Source: Cyclina sinensis
Lineage: Eukaryota > Mollusca > Bivalvia > Venerida > Veneridae
DNA length: 64,000 nt
NCBI GenBank assembly: GCA_012932295.1
Contig: JAAONU010000001.1
Span: 23,446,461 to 23,510,460, forward strand
Direction: 5' to 3'
Shown: positions 47,201-58,900 of the stretch, piece by piece
Position numbering within the stretch: position 1 is the first letter of the stretch
Layout: the number at the start of each line of letters is the position of its first letter
The notes under the pieces: model-generated
Told to the model about the DNA's origin: nothing
Database searches by the model: none
What the model saw: only the letters and a program-made list of their open reading frames with translations
Position numbers and translations under genes: made by a program

Positions 47201-50200
47201 ATATTATTTTGTATTCAAATTTCTATTCAAAATTCCTTTTACAGGATGCTGAAAATCAGCAAGCTAGAAGACAGTCAATTCTGGATATTTACGATTATAT
47301 CTCGAAACAAATAGCCGAGCACGAGGCCACATTTGACGCAAACAACATCCGGGACTTTGTGGATATCTATATAAAAACCGAAAAGGAGGGAGATGAAAGC
47401 ATAAGAAAATTTGTTACAAGTAAGAATTATAAGTAAATCGTCGATGTCGTCTTATTTTATGGATTCATTTGATTGCGTTCTATTTGATTCCATTTAACAG
47501 TAAATAAGCGGTGTAGGGAATGTAAGTACGCAGTAAACGGAGTCCTACCTGACATATTTAAGTACGTAAATCTATTAGGCATGAAAGATATTAACCGAAA
47601 CATAAAACATAACATGCAGGTCGTTTAAGGCGCCGAAACTTCAGATCTTTACGATACTTCAGTGATCATAATCATTCGATCTCTTAGGCGGAGAATGAAC
47701 GAGTAAACAACAGAGAAAAACGACAAATATCTTTAAATGAAAACGATAAAGTGGTGGTACAAAAATTTCTGAAACTTATCTTGCTGACCTGAATGATATG
47801 CTGTATGTTCTTTTTGTGGAGTAACAGAGCCGCTCAAAAGAGCCGCTAATTCAGGTATCATTAAGTAAAGGGAACGAAATTTGAGTAAGTGCCTTTTGAA
47901 AACATATTATTAGTGCCCAGTTATTTTATTTGACAGAGGGGAATATGTTCCGTGTCATCATTGACCTATTTTTGGCCGGTTCTGAAACCACATCAACAAG
48001 TCTCGACTGGGCTTTTCTTTTTATGACGGAATTTCCGGATGTTCAGAAAAAGTGCCAGAGTGAAATTGAGAAGGTAAGTGTATAGTAAGAAAAGTGGTTT
48101 ACCAAGAATCAGCGACACATGCCTTGCAATTCACGTGTACTAGATCTACCAACTAAGCTACCAAAGCGAAATTGTGTATTAGAAATTAATTCGCTGATAC
48201 TAGTTTTGTGACATAGACACAGTGTGGGAGAGCTTCGTTACATATTCAGATTATTGATTGCATATTTAAAAGGAACACATATAACTTCCTTTCATACTTA
48301 CTTCTTATACCAAATGCAATACAGAAGACGCTTATAGTTCTGTTCTGTGTTTTAGTTACAAATTCATGTGCAATCATGTCTCGTTTGTAACTGAAACATC
48401 CTCCTATTGAGGTTGCTCGTCTGAAATGTGTGAACTGTACAAAATACGTAAAACATTGTGCAAGTTTGTCTACACATTATAAATGACGTCATTTTGCAGG
48501 TCCTTGGAGACAAACTTATAGAATATTCAGACCGGAACAAGTTGGTTTATGTCAATGCAGTTGTCATGGAGATTCAGAGACTATCCAGTATTGGTAAATG
48601 TTCATTTAATTGACTTTCTGTCATGTTTGATTAATTTGTAGTTGGTTACGTTTTCCACAAGTACCCAAAAAGTACCTGCACGTAAGGTCTTGCCGGAGTG
48701 TGGTGTCTGGGTCAGTGTAACGTTGTAAACTGACCCCCATAGAATAATGATCCCCGGTCATTATTTTATATAATATAATGACCCCCACGGTAATTATTTT
48801 ATATAGAACAGTGAACCGTTCATAATATTATGACTCCCCCACACGTAGAAAAATGACCCTAACGTAGAATTGTGACCTCCTGTAGAATAACGACCCCATA
48901 AACCAAACCCTTACCCTAACCCATCTAATGTAGACTTACAACATAAATTATCCCCAACGATAGGCATCGGAGGAGAATATGGTAATGGCCCCAGTCCGTG
49001 CGTGCGTGTGTACGTGCAACATATTTTTTTCTGACCGCAACTTTTCATTTATTATTGGACGGCATTAATTCAAACTTTCGGGGATTACAACTACCGATGC
49101 CTAGTTGTGGAGAAAGAAACAAGTCTTCTCAGTAAAAAGGCTATATAAAGGCCAAAAATCGATGACGAACCAGCATATAAAATATATTTTCAAATGTTTC
49201 TATTTTCGTAAACGCTTTTTTTTCTAAAGGATGATACAATTTTCTATCAAGAAAATGTATGATCAGAATCATTTCAGATGATTAATAAAAGATGATAATA
49301 CACTGTTTGTAAACAAAATCAAATTATCCTCCAGCCTAAATATCGGTTCTCTCTAGTTCTATAGTAGCCTTAAAACGACTTGTAGCCAGTTGTAGGTATA
49401 TCTTCTGTTATTGTAATACTTCTCTTTATGTACAATAATGATAATTCAAATAAAAACCATTTTAATTTTTTATTTTCAAAAGATGTACGCTCATTTAGCA
49501 GGACCCCTAAGTTATATTGCTGTTGTGTCAGCTGTAGACGCAGCAGCAGCAGAAACAACAACAACAATTGTAAGCTGAAGAAACACGACAGTGACTTGAA
49601 CTGAAATAGAGTATGTTAGTAATAGGTTAGGTGGGGGTCAATATTTTATAGATTTAATCGGAGGGGGGGGGGGGTCATTATTTTATAAGGGGTGTCAGTA
49701 TTTTATAGAAAGGGGTCATTATTCTATATAAAATAATGACCGGGAAGTCATGGAGGTCAGTTTACAACGTTACAGCGGCTCCTTTTGAAATTGAAAGTCA
49801 CCGATTGTTTGGAAGATTTTATTTGATATGAATAAAAGTGAGAATCAGGGATGAACACTTTCATTTTTCGAACCCATAGATAACAATATTCAAGACTAAT
49901 CGCTAAAATTTGTGTAACTACGGCTCGGGGAAAATGCCAGTCTCGCTTCGTATTTTGATTGTTCTCCAATCTAAGATGACACGGACTTTTACACCAGACT
50001 AAAGGAAATTTGACCGATTTGCTCATTGGAGCATGCGGAGAAGGGTTTAATGTTACAGCTTTTTCTTGAATTGAGAATAAACAAAGAACTTCACCAAGTT
50101 AAACACGATGAAAATACAAAGTCTTATCCCCAACTTGTGTGTCTTTGCCGGAACACAGAAAGTCCGTGCCGGCGCATGTATACGACAATGCTCCTACTTT

Positions 50201-51450
50201 AAAACACTTGAACATGGTACATCGTTTTAAGCGAGACTATACGGTTAGGGTTTTGTGAATAAGCTATCCATAGATTACATTTTTTTGTTTTCATTAACTA
50301 ATCGTTTCTTTTATATGACTGTTGACTGCTTTATAGAATATATAATCACGTTATATTCAAATAATTTTGTTCCCGTGGCTTGATAAATAAAACTAATTGA
50401 TTTCGTACACTCTGAGTATGAAGTCACATGAAATTCATAACAAAGGCGGTTATTGGTTTTAGAACAGTTTCAGCAATATAATTTTATTATGCCAATCAGA
50501 AATGCCAGAAAATTTCAAGATTTCATAGAAGTTAGTAAAGTTACCTTTATATGAATGAGTTGCGGAGTAAGGATGTGGTGAAAGAATGATGTTTAAAGAT
50601 ATAGAACTTACTTCAGTAAAATTCTAGTATTGTCTTGTAATCTCCCAGTGCCACTAAACGTGATCCACTTCACAAGCGCAGACACAAACATTGGTGGATA
50701 CGACATTCCAGCGAGGACGATGCTCATTCCCAGTCTATATTCCGTCAGTATGGACTCCACGTACTTCCCGAATCCGGAAAAGTTTGATCCGGAGAGATTT
50801 ATCGACGACTCGGGAAATCTGATCAAGAACGAGGCTCTTATACCATTTTCAGCAGGTTCTGTCACATTTTAGCAAGTTTTCTTTTCCATTGTTTTTTCTT
50901 TATGTGGCATTCATCTTAAAATGTTAAAGATGGTATGAGGTCAAAGTCTTATATTGAAATTAAAAAGGTTCGACGGAGAGTTGTTAAACCACATTTTAAG
51001 CAACTTAATGCCATGGGGTTTACATGTATAAGCAGGTGTAAAACTTTGCTGTGTTTTTCTAAGAATAAGTGGCATATTTGATACAAAGCAATTAGATTAA
51101 ATGAATTTTAAAGGAACGCACAATTTGTTGAAAATGTTCTTTTATGAAACATCAAATTTGATGATATGAACTATCAAAACAGACCAAATAAAGGTTTTTA
51201 AAGGAACTTTTAATAAGCTTGATTACTTCTGCGCCTTATTCATTTACAAGAAAATGCCTTTTTAGGTCCTCGCACTTGCCTTGGTGAACCACTCGCCAGA
51301 ATGGAGCTGTTCTTGGTGTTTGCAAATCTCCTTCAAAGGTTCAACTTTACAAGAGAAGACCCGAACAAACCTCATACTCTGGAATCCAAACAGGCGCAGA
51401 TAACCAATGCTCCAGTACCATACAGGCTTCGTGCGACCAAAAGGCAGTAA
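44275..51450 (+). CDS. Cytochrome P450, CYP2-like (clan 2), gene D, complete, 8 coding exons
   Basis: Exons: 44275-44614, 46064-46292, 46469-46595, 47245-47419, 47937-48073, 48500-48593, 50649-50855, 51266-51450. Same phases and 497-aa length as B. It has the N-terminal anchor, PPG 27-29, WRQLRR, AGSETT, EIQR, PERF and FSAGPRTCLG with Cys441, so it should be functional. Differences from B are mostly in exon 1. Residues 98-109 read [12 protein letters not shown] against [12 protein letters not shown] in B, which is the B-C loop (substrate-recognition region 1), and residue 119 is Gly instead of Ser. Pro23 before the PPG hinge is Thr. Exons 7 and 8 are identical to B. It is the tandem partner of B and is divergent from C. 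Confidence 0.95.
48719..49767. mobile_element. Complete foldback element in intron 6 of gene D
   Basis: Both ends carry GTAACGTTGTAAACTGACC in inverted orientation (48717 onward; up to about 49770). The subterminal arms are rich in repeated ATAATGACCCCC-like motifs. Gene B keeps only the right part (about 34496-34640); its left arm is deleted, the sequence running from GTCTGGGTCAGT straight into GTTGTGGAG near 33080. No coding capacity. Confidence 0.7.
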
Positions 51451-53283
51451 CGTCATAGATAAATCGTTCGGTTTCATTTAGGTGATGACGAGAAAACTTG
51501 ATCAAAACTTAAAATTTCATTAACTTTTATGAATTATGAATTTTATGTGACCTACGGTTTTGTAATCAGTGATAAAATCGTTTGAACATTGAGCAGTTTG
51601 GTAGATGTTTTTTCAAGTTTGATTAAAGTGGAAGTCGCTATTAGTAAACGGCTAGAAGTGAATATAAACTGGGTTGCATATAATGCCACAAAAGTATATA
51701 TCTGCCAGTCTTTAATGTGAGTATGAATGTCTATCCGCTATGAATTGTGTTCTGAACAGAAAAGACCGATTACACGAAATGTAAACGGATTGATTCAATT
51801 TTTTTAGACGCTAAAATGCTATTAAATTTTGGTCTTTTATCGAATTTAATGTCATTAAGTTTGTTATTTTTACTAAGGCTTACTTTGATTCTCGGCCCCA
51901 AAACAGATTTCATTCAATGCATTTCAGTTCTTTTGTTTGCAACTACAACATGTAAATTTTATCGTCTGTGTAATGAAATACATATTGCATGTTTTCTATG
52001 CTAGTAAGAATGTTTTAATTGCGATTTCTATGTATAATTAACTATAGCGATGAACCTGTTTGTTTTTTCTTGTACTCGTTTAATCTTGTATAACAGGTGT
52101 TCCTCATGTAATCATTCTCATTGAATGCTAAAGCTAAAAGAGTCAATATGCAAATCCTGGGGAGTAAATTTCAGATTGGTGGAAATAAGGTTGTTATAAA
52201 TATTCATATTCCCAGTGGAAATCGAACCCGCACCGAACGGCACCAACCGCCTAACAAAGCAAAGTACGAATGCCGTGAATAGTTGTAGAAAAAATGCAAC
52301 ATTTAGCAACATAGACCACATTTTAAAGACAACACGCGAAAGCAGAAACCGCTTATTCTCATAAAAAATTGATAATATCAATTTTATAGTCTCAATAAAC
52401 ATTAAATGGAATAATTAAAATGAGACAACTGGTATGAAATAACCTCCTTAAAATTGAAGCACACATATCCGGTTTTCACTTATTTTTCGAATTTCTGATT
52501 AGAATTTCTAAAGTTGCGCCTTCTTATACTGTACAGCTTCGAAAGACATATGCAAGCTTCAAACCTTCATGCAACTAGTTTGTTCATAAGTATAGGAAAG
52601 ATAACCTATACACAGAAATTTTACTAAAAAATCAGTTGCTACGTAAGCAGTTCTTGAAAAGTAAATATCAGCATTAAATTTAAGATCATCAAGTTTTATT
52701 AAAAAAAAAAACAACAATATTTAATCAAGATCCGCCGATGGTGATCTTACACTGGCTGCCGGTACAGATCGGAATATCTGGCTCGAGGGTAATTGTTTAC
52801 AGAGGTAACGAGGCTCTACCGAGTTACCGCTAAACAGTATAGTAGCATAATAATTTACAACTTCGTTCATAACGGCGAAACGACGTCATTCTAAGCACGT
52901 AATTCATTCAAAAAGTGCGCTAAAATGATGTCATTTTTAAAGCACGCGACTTGTCTAACACGCGATGAGGGGGCGTTTAAGATGAGTTTTTTAAGCACCG
53001 GTGTAAACAGCAGAAAATCCTGTCTGATATGCAAGAAAACATTTTCTTGAAAGCGATGAAATCTATTTTCTATATGAACTTCTTAATGCATTTCTGTATC
53101 AAAACAATCATAGTAAAAATGTATTTATCTATGCCCAATGATTCAAATTAGAGTTCAAACAGGTTTTGAAACCAACCCTCTGAACTAAGAATGGCCATCA
53201 TTTGAGTTGTACCATCCATGTTGTCATACATGATGTCGTTTTAGATGTTGATATTTTGTAGTATTCATTTCATAAATTGTTAC

Positions 53284-54272
53284 GTGTATATTATGGAATG
53301 ATATTTAGATAAAAATTACACAAAACGTGCTTACTGTTACAATTCACTCATTGATACTGCTATTGTGCTTACGGGTATAGTCATTCTTCATGCTGGCACC
53401 TTCACCACGCTTGTTGACAATGATACCGTGCTTGCTGGAAGTTACATCTTGTACGCTGTTTAGACCTTAATGTCTATATCATAATGTCATTTGGCTGAAT
53501 GACAGTGTAATGCAGCGTTATGGTATATTTCAATTTGCCGGGACTGCATATCAGCATTGATATTTCAACATTGCTCCCAGAACAAAATATACGACGTAAC
53601 CACACGATATGAAAGATGTAATCAGCCAGTAAGCAAGTTGAAAATAAGAATAATGTCAACTACAAAATTGCACGTCACATTTTGATACCAGGGGGCGCAT
53701 CCTCGTAGTTTTCACGAAAGATAACGGAAATCTCCGGCCTATGACGGAATTTAATTAGCTGTTATTTCCCATCAGTAAAATCTCTATACATATGGATATC
53801 CTCGATACCTCCCCGACAAATAATTATTCAAATTACGGAAAAACACGACTACTTAAACATAGCGCCCCCTGTTGTCAAAATGTGACTCACAATTTTGAAT
53901 TGACATCATGCTTATTTCTATTTTGCCTAATGCTTGATAATATTTTCTATATTGTTTGATCTCTTCGTGTATTTTGTTCTCGGATACATTACATCTTGAA
54001 CCAAGATAGCATCGGCATGATGAAATATACCATTACGCTACATTGAACTGTCATACAGTCAAATGACTATATGACATAGGCTTCATTGGCCTAAACAGCA
54101 TACAAAATGTAACTCCCGTCAAGCATGGTATGCGGCATTGCCAGCAAGCGTGATGAAATTGCCAGCATGCATAATGACTGTACCCGTAAGCACTATAGCA
54201 GTGTCAGTGAATAAATTCTAACAGTAAGCAGGCATTGTGTAAATTTTACCTTAATATCATTCCATGTATATT
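53284..54272. mobile_element. Complete foldback element downstream of gene D
   Basis: Inverted arms begin with GTATATTATGGAATGATAT at the left and end with the inverse (ATATCATTCCATGTATATTA) at the right. They extend roughly 260-280 bp each, around a central region of about 450 bp. This is the intact form of the element cut at 39068. Confidence 0.8.
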
Positions 54273-55861
54273 ATATTTGTGACATTTGGGTTAGAAATTT
54301 ATCTATTTACCAAACTTAAGTTTAAATGTTATAAAACAAATTAAATAGAATAAATTTTTTACGAAATACCAATTCTTGGAAATTTAATGAAACGTGATTT
54401 TAATAATAGTTTTGTAACTCGGATAGAAGAAAACATAATTGACCTTCATTCATCTATCACAAAAACATATTGTAAGGAATGCTTCCATTCCAGAATTGTT
54501 TTATTAAGATTTAGTGCATATTAAAAGTTATTCAGTGTTAACCTTTGACCTTTCTCTCATGATACTGTAGTACAATGTATGTATGAGGTTGTTTTTTCAG
54601 TCAATGACCCAGAATTTCATTGTTTTATTTTAAGATGTAGTTTTTTGGCTAGATTCTGGACAATCAAAATATTTACACATTTACTGTAGAGAAATTTCAT
54701 TAATAAAAATGTAGGCCAAGAAGACAAGAACTATTTTTCTATTGTTGATGTGGCTTTTAATGAGTTTTAAGTAATTTTACCTGACATTCTGTTGCTTATA
54801 AAAAATAAGAGAAAAACCACGTTTGAGCCACGAAAGCCACGTTTGAGCCACGAAAGCCACGTTTGAACCACGATCAATAATTTATTTTTCTTTCTGTGTG
54901 TTGCATTTACTGTTTGAGTTCTGTATTGTTGTAAAAAAAACTTTTGAACATATGCGTGTATTGCTGCCATCAAAGTTCTAACAATTTCGGGGGAAGGAGG
55001 TTGGTTGTGATATTTGCGTTAGCATGGTCATCAGTGATGTTGTTCAGTCATTTGATTTCTCCTTAAGTATGGAAATTCCAACTTGCCAAAATGAGCCACA
55101 AAGCAATGTGTCCATTTTACTTATTTGATTCTTTGCTAGGTATATATATAATTTACAATAATAAATCCAAGAATGTAATTCTCTCACACATAGCTCAAAG
55201 TTGACTACACTCTAAGTAAAATCAATCTCTATGGTAATACTTCTAGCGAAATGCTCTAATTAAAAAGCTGTTTGTCAAAACTTAAGCCAAAAAGCCCCGA
55301 ATACCAGTTTGCTCCAGTATACCCTTCCCTCCAAATAAGAGGTGTAGCATCATAGTCTGCCATCTCCTTCCCAATAAGGAGTGTAGCATAATATATCAAA
55401 TGTTAGCGTACAGTCATGATTTATGGTGCTACATGCTCCTCCTTTGTTTTTTTAGCAGATTGGCTGCAGATGTTAACCAAAGCTGAACTGAGTTCAACTG
55501 TCCCCTAAATGTTCCCACTGTATGAATTTTACAATGAATACTAACAATGATTATGCAAAGTTATCTTATATGTACTTACCAGACTGAGAATACAATACAT
55601 GTACTTACTACCCTAAAATACAACTGTATAGAATTAATAGATATTTGTTCCACCGCAGCATCAGCCAATAGATGTTTGCAAAAGCATAAGTGCATTATTC
55701 AAGCGCATGCATTACATGTATTACGAACATGCAAATTAACTTTTTAGCATAGATATATTTGCACTGAAATAATTTAATGAACCAATTTGTATAAAGCTCA
55801 TGCGTAGCTCACCTAAGGTAACGTGGATAATATGTTAACCATAAGTTTTTTTCCTCTTTCG
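54273..55861. other. Spacer between D and E, no gene; small tandem repeat
   Basis: No exon recognised. At about 54814-54875 a 20-bp unit (GCCACGTTTGAGCCACGAAA) is repeated nearly three times. Confidence 0.5.
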
Positions 55862-55893
55862 AAAGGTATGATGCGGTGATAAAATATATATAA
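55862..55893 (+). promoter_or_regulatory. Conserved promoter block and TATA box of gene E
   Basis: AAAGGTATGATGCGGTGATA followed by AAATATATATAAG, about 60-90 bp before ATG 55953. The first part matches the blocks of B and D; the TATA box is stronger here. Confidence 0.6.
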
Positions 55894-55952
55894 GAGTGTA
55901 GTTAAACGGACATAAGTTATTGTTTTTTATCAATGAAAAGAATTAGGAGAAC

Positions 55953-58900
55953 ATGGATGTCACTTTAGTTTTTATATTCTTTTTTGTGTTTTTGGTATCG
56001 CTACTTTTCTTAAAGGAACCAAACAATCTACCACCGGGATATTATGGAATTCCATACATCGGCTCAATCTCTATGCTGAGAAAACTGCGGAAAGACAGAC
56101 CCCATCTTGTACTGTATAAGGAGTCAAAACGTTTCGGGAAGATATTCCGCTGGTATATAGGTAACCAACTGATTGTTGTGTTGAGCGGATATGACATCAT
56201 ACACGAAGCCCTTGTAAAGAAAGCGGAAACATGTAGTGACCGATTTCTACCCATCTCAACCTCGCTGTTTCCAAAATATCCAGCAGGAAGAGGTAAGTAT
56301 ATTTGCTTTCATAATGCTGTATTTTAAAAATAAATTTGACAGCATTTCCGGAACATTCTGGAAGTTACAGCATTTTATAAATTTAATCCTTAAATCTTAT
56401 AACATATAAAGCTTGCTCTTTCATCAAACCATTGTCCGCATCGCTTTTTTGACTTAAATTCAAATATCTTATAACTGCGACCCAGTACTCCTCAATGCGA
56501 TTCTCTGAAATAAGAGATTAGCACACACGTGTACATTGCGTACAATAATAAACATTGTTTTACATTTAATCTACATGTAGATAGCTCTGCTAAATAATAA
56601 ACAGAAAGTAATAACAAAGATATAAAATAAATGCAACTTTTAGTTTTTAACTGAATACATGTATAAACACAGTGAACAAATAATTTAAATGTTACTAACC
56701 GATTATAGTTTTTTTTTCCGATTTAACTTTACAATCCTCGTAAATATTACTACGACTTTACCGTGAGGCTAGTCCAACTAATCAGACCTGTCGAAGAGAC
56801 ATCGAGAAAATGTTAAATAGGCGATGTCTTTTTGCAAAGTCCAACCATGTTGCATTTTTACGCACGAAAAGTGCCCATTTAGAAGTCGTCGGGTGCGACC
56901 AACATACTTTAGGAGAAATGACCATCACTAGTTTTTAGAGAAACGATTTTTAGAAGCAAAAGCTTCTAAAGCTAAACACCAGATTTTCTAGTTACAATCA
57001 CATGACCACCTCTTTCGCGATGAAAAAAGTACCCGAGTTGTATGAGTTTTCATTGCAATTTCGATAAAAGTTCTTTGATATTGCAGAATTCTGTTGATTT
57101 TGAAAGCATGAGGTATAATTTCAATTTTTTGGCAAATCAAACTGTAAGAATAACATGTTAGAAATTTAGTATTCATCCGCAAAATTCATTCATAAAATTT
57201 ACTTAGCATTTAAACAATCGTTTGCCAATCGGCGATGTATTCCGAATGCGTGTAATGAGATAACGTAAACACGAAAACGTACACGCACAACCAACCACGC
57301 TTTTGACTCTGTTGATAATACTGTTTTGTTGTTTTGTGCATAGGAACACGATTCCAGGATCGTATCTATTTGGCAGATTATTACTTTTTTCCCATGAAGA
57401 AGAACAGAAAATAAATGTTCATTCCTATTTTAGCGAATTCTCAACTTTCCAAAAATTACCCCTCACTCCGATATTTCTGATACAAGCGTTTGCACCGCAT
57501 GCGATGCTCTTATTAGAGGCTCAAATGACCATTGTGTCTCCTGTCACATCTGTACGTCACAACTCAGAAAATAATTGAGGGATTAAGTTTATACTTTCTA
57601 CAGTTGTCACACTTATATAACAAGGTATTCCGAACAAAGGTTATACCTTGGCTCATTTTTTATTATTATTTCCATCAACTTTTGTGTTGAAATTATGCTT
57701 TTCTAGAGTATATCCAAAAAAAGCAATTGAAGAAATTGATATGATCCTTATCACATGGGTGCAGTGACAAAGAACAAAATTCACACATTTTAACTTTCGC
57801 TTCTGACAGTACTCTCTGTGCTTTGATTTTACAACTTATAACTGCGACCCAGTACTCCTGAATGCGATTCTCTGAAATAAGAGATTAGCACACCCATTTA
57901 CATTGAGTACAAAAGTAAACATTGTTTTACATTTAATCTATATTTTTCAATGAACATCGTAAGATATCAAACTTGACTTAAAATTGTCGACTAAACAATC
58001 GGCCATTTCTGAATAGCTGGAATGAGGTAAAGGTATGAAACCACCAATTCAGTCTATTGAAGCTCAAAAATGGTACCGGCATAATGGCGGCTAGAAATAG
58101 TTCTCAGGGTTTTCTTTGGCTATTTTTAACATTTTTGCCCCAATCTGTGTATTTTTTTTGCTGGAATCATTTTGTTTGACTATTTCTGATAGTGTGGTAG
58201 CAATTTTATGCTCATATGCATTCAGAATAGAATTCACAATGTGAAATTGTTTCACATACCCCAATCTGAAAATTAGCTCAGAATTTTTGTTAATTTTATG
58301 GGTAAGTTCACATGAGCAGAAATATCTTTCTTGTTTGAAACACAATTCCCACTTTTCTTGCTATTTTTCATGAGTACAGATATAGATCTACAAGAATATG
58401 TAAGTTAAAGCTGTTTAAAAAAGGTTTTGCTATGTTTTACAGCCCTGTGAACTTTATGAATTTTATATAGAATAAAGAAGGAATCTATTTGGTGGTTTCA
58501 CACCTAAACGGTGCGTAGGTAAACTTAAGCCACAGTGTAATACAGGTATCCGGATATCTATCGTTTTATTTACTATAAATTAAATACATCGGAAGCCGTG
58601 AACTCCTTATACTCTTTATTTAAATAGACAATAAATAATACAAAAATATTTGCAAATCAAAAATGTACGTAAGAAAAAAATCCATTTCGTATAAGTGAAC
58701 TCCATCATGACCGGCACGACACAGTGATTTTTCTACCAATTTTCACGGCTTGATTATTTTTACTGTGACGCCATGCGATATTTAGCGGAAAGAGTTTCGC
58801 AGTGCAAATGTAAAATAAATTGCAAATAGACTTTAGGGTGACAGGTTTCAATGAAGTTTTTTTTTACTAGAAAAGTAATTGAATATTTGCTCTTTCGATG

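Larger units (their letters stand above)
39069..54195. repeat. Tandem duplication, copy 2 (truncated gene C plus gene D)
   Basis: Colinear with 18565-39068. It starts inside sequence matching intron 3 of gene A and ends in the right arm of the foldback element at the equivalent point. It is about 15.1 kb long. Shared introns and spacers are very similar by eye; the main differences are presence or absence of elements. Confidence 0.85.
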
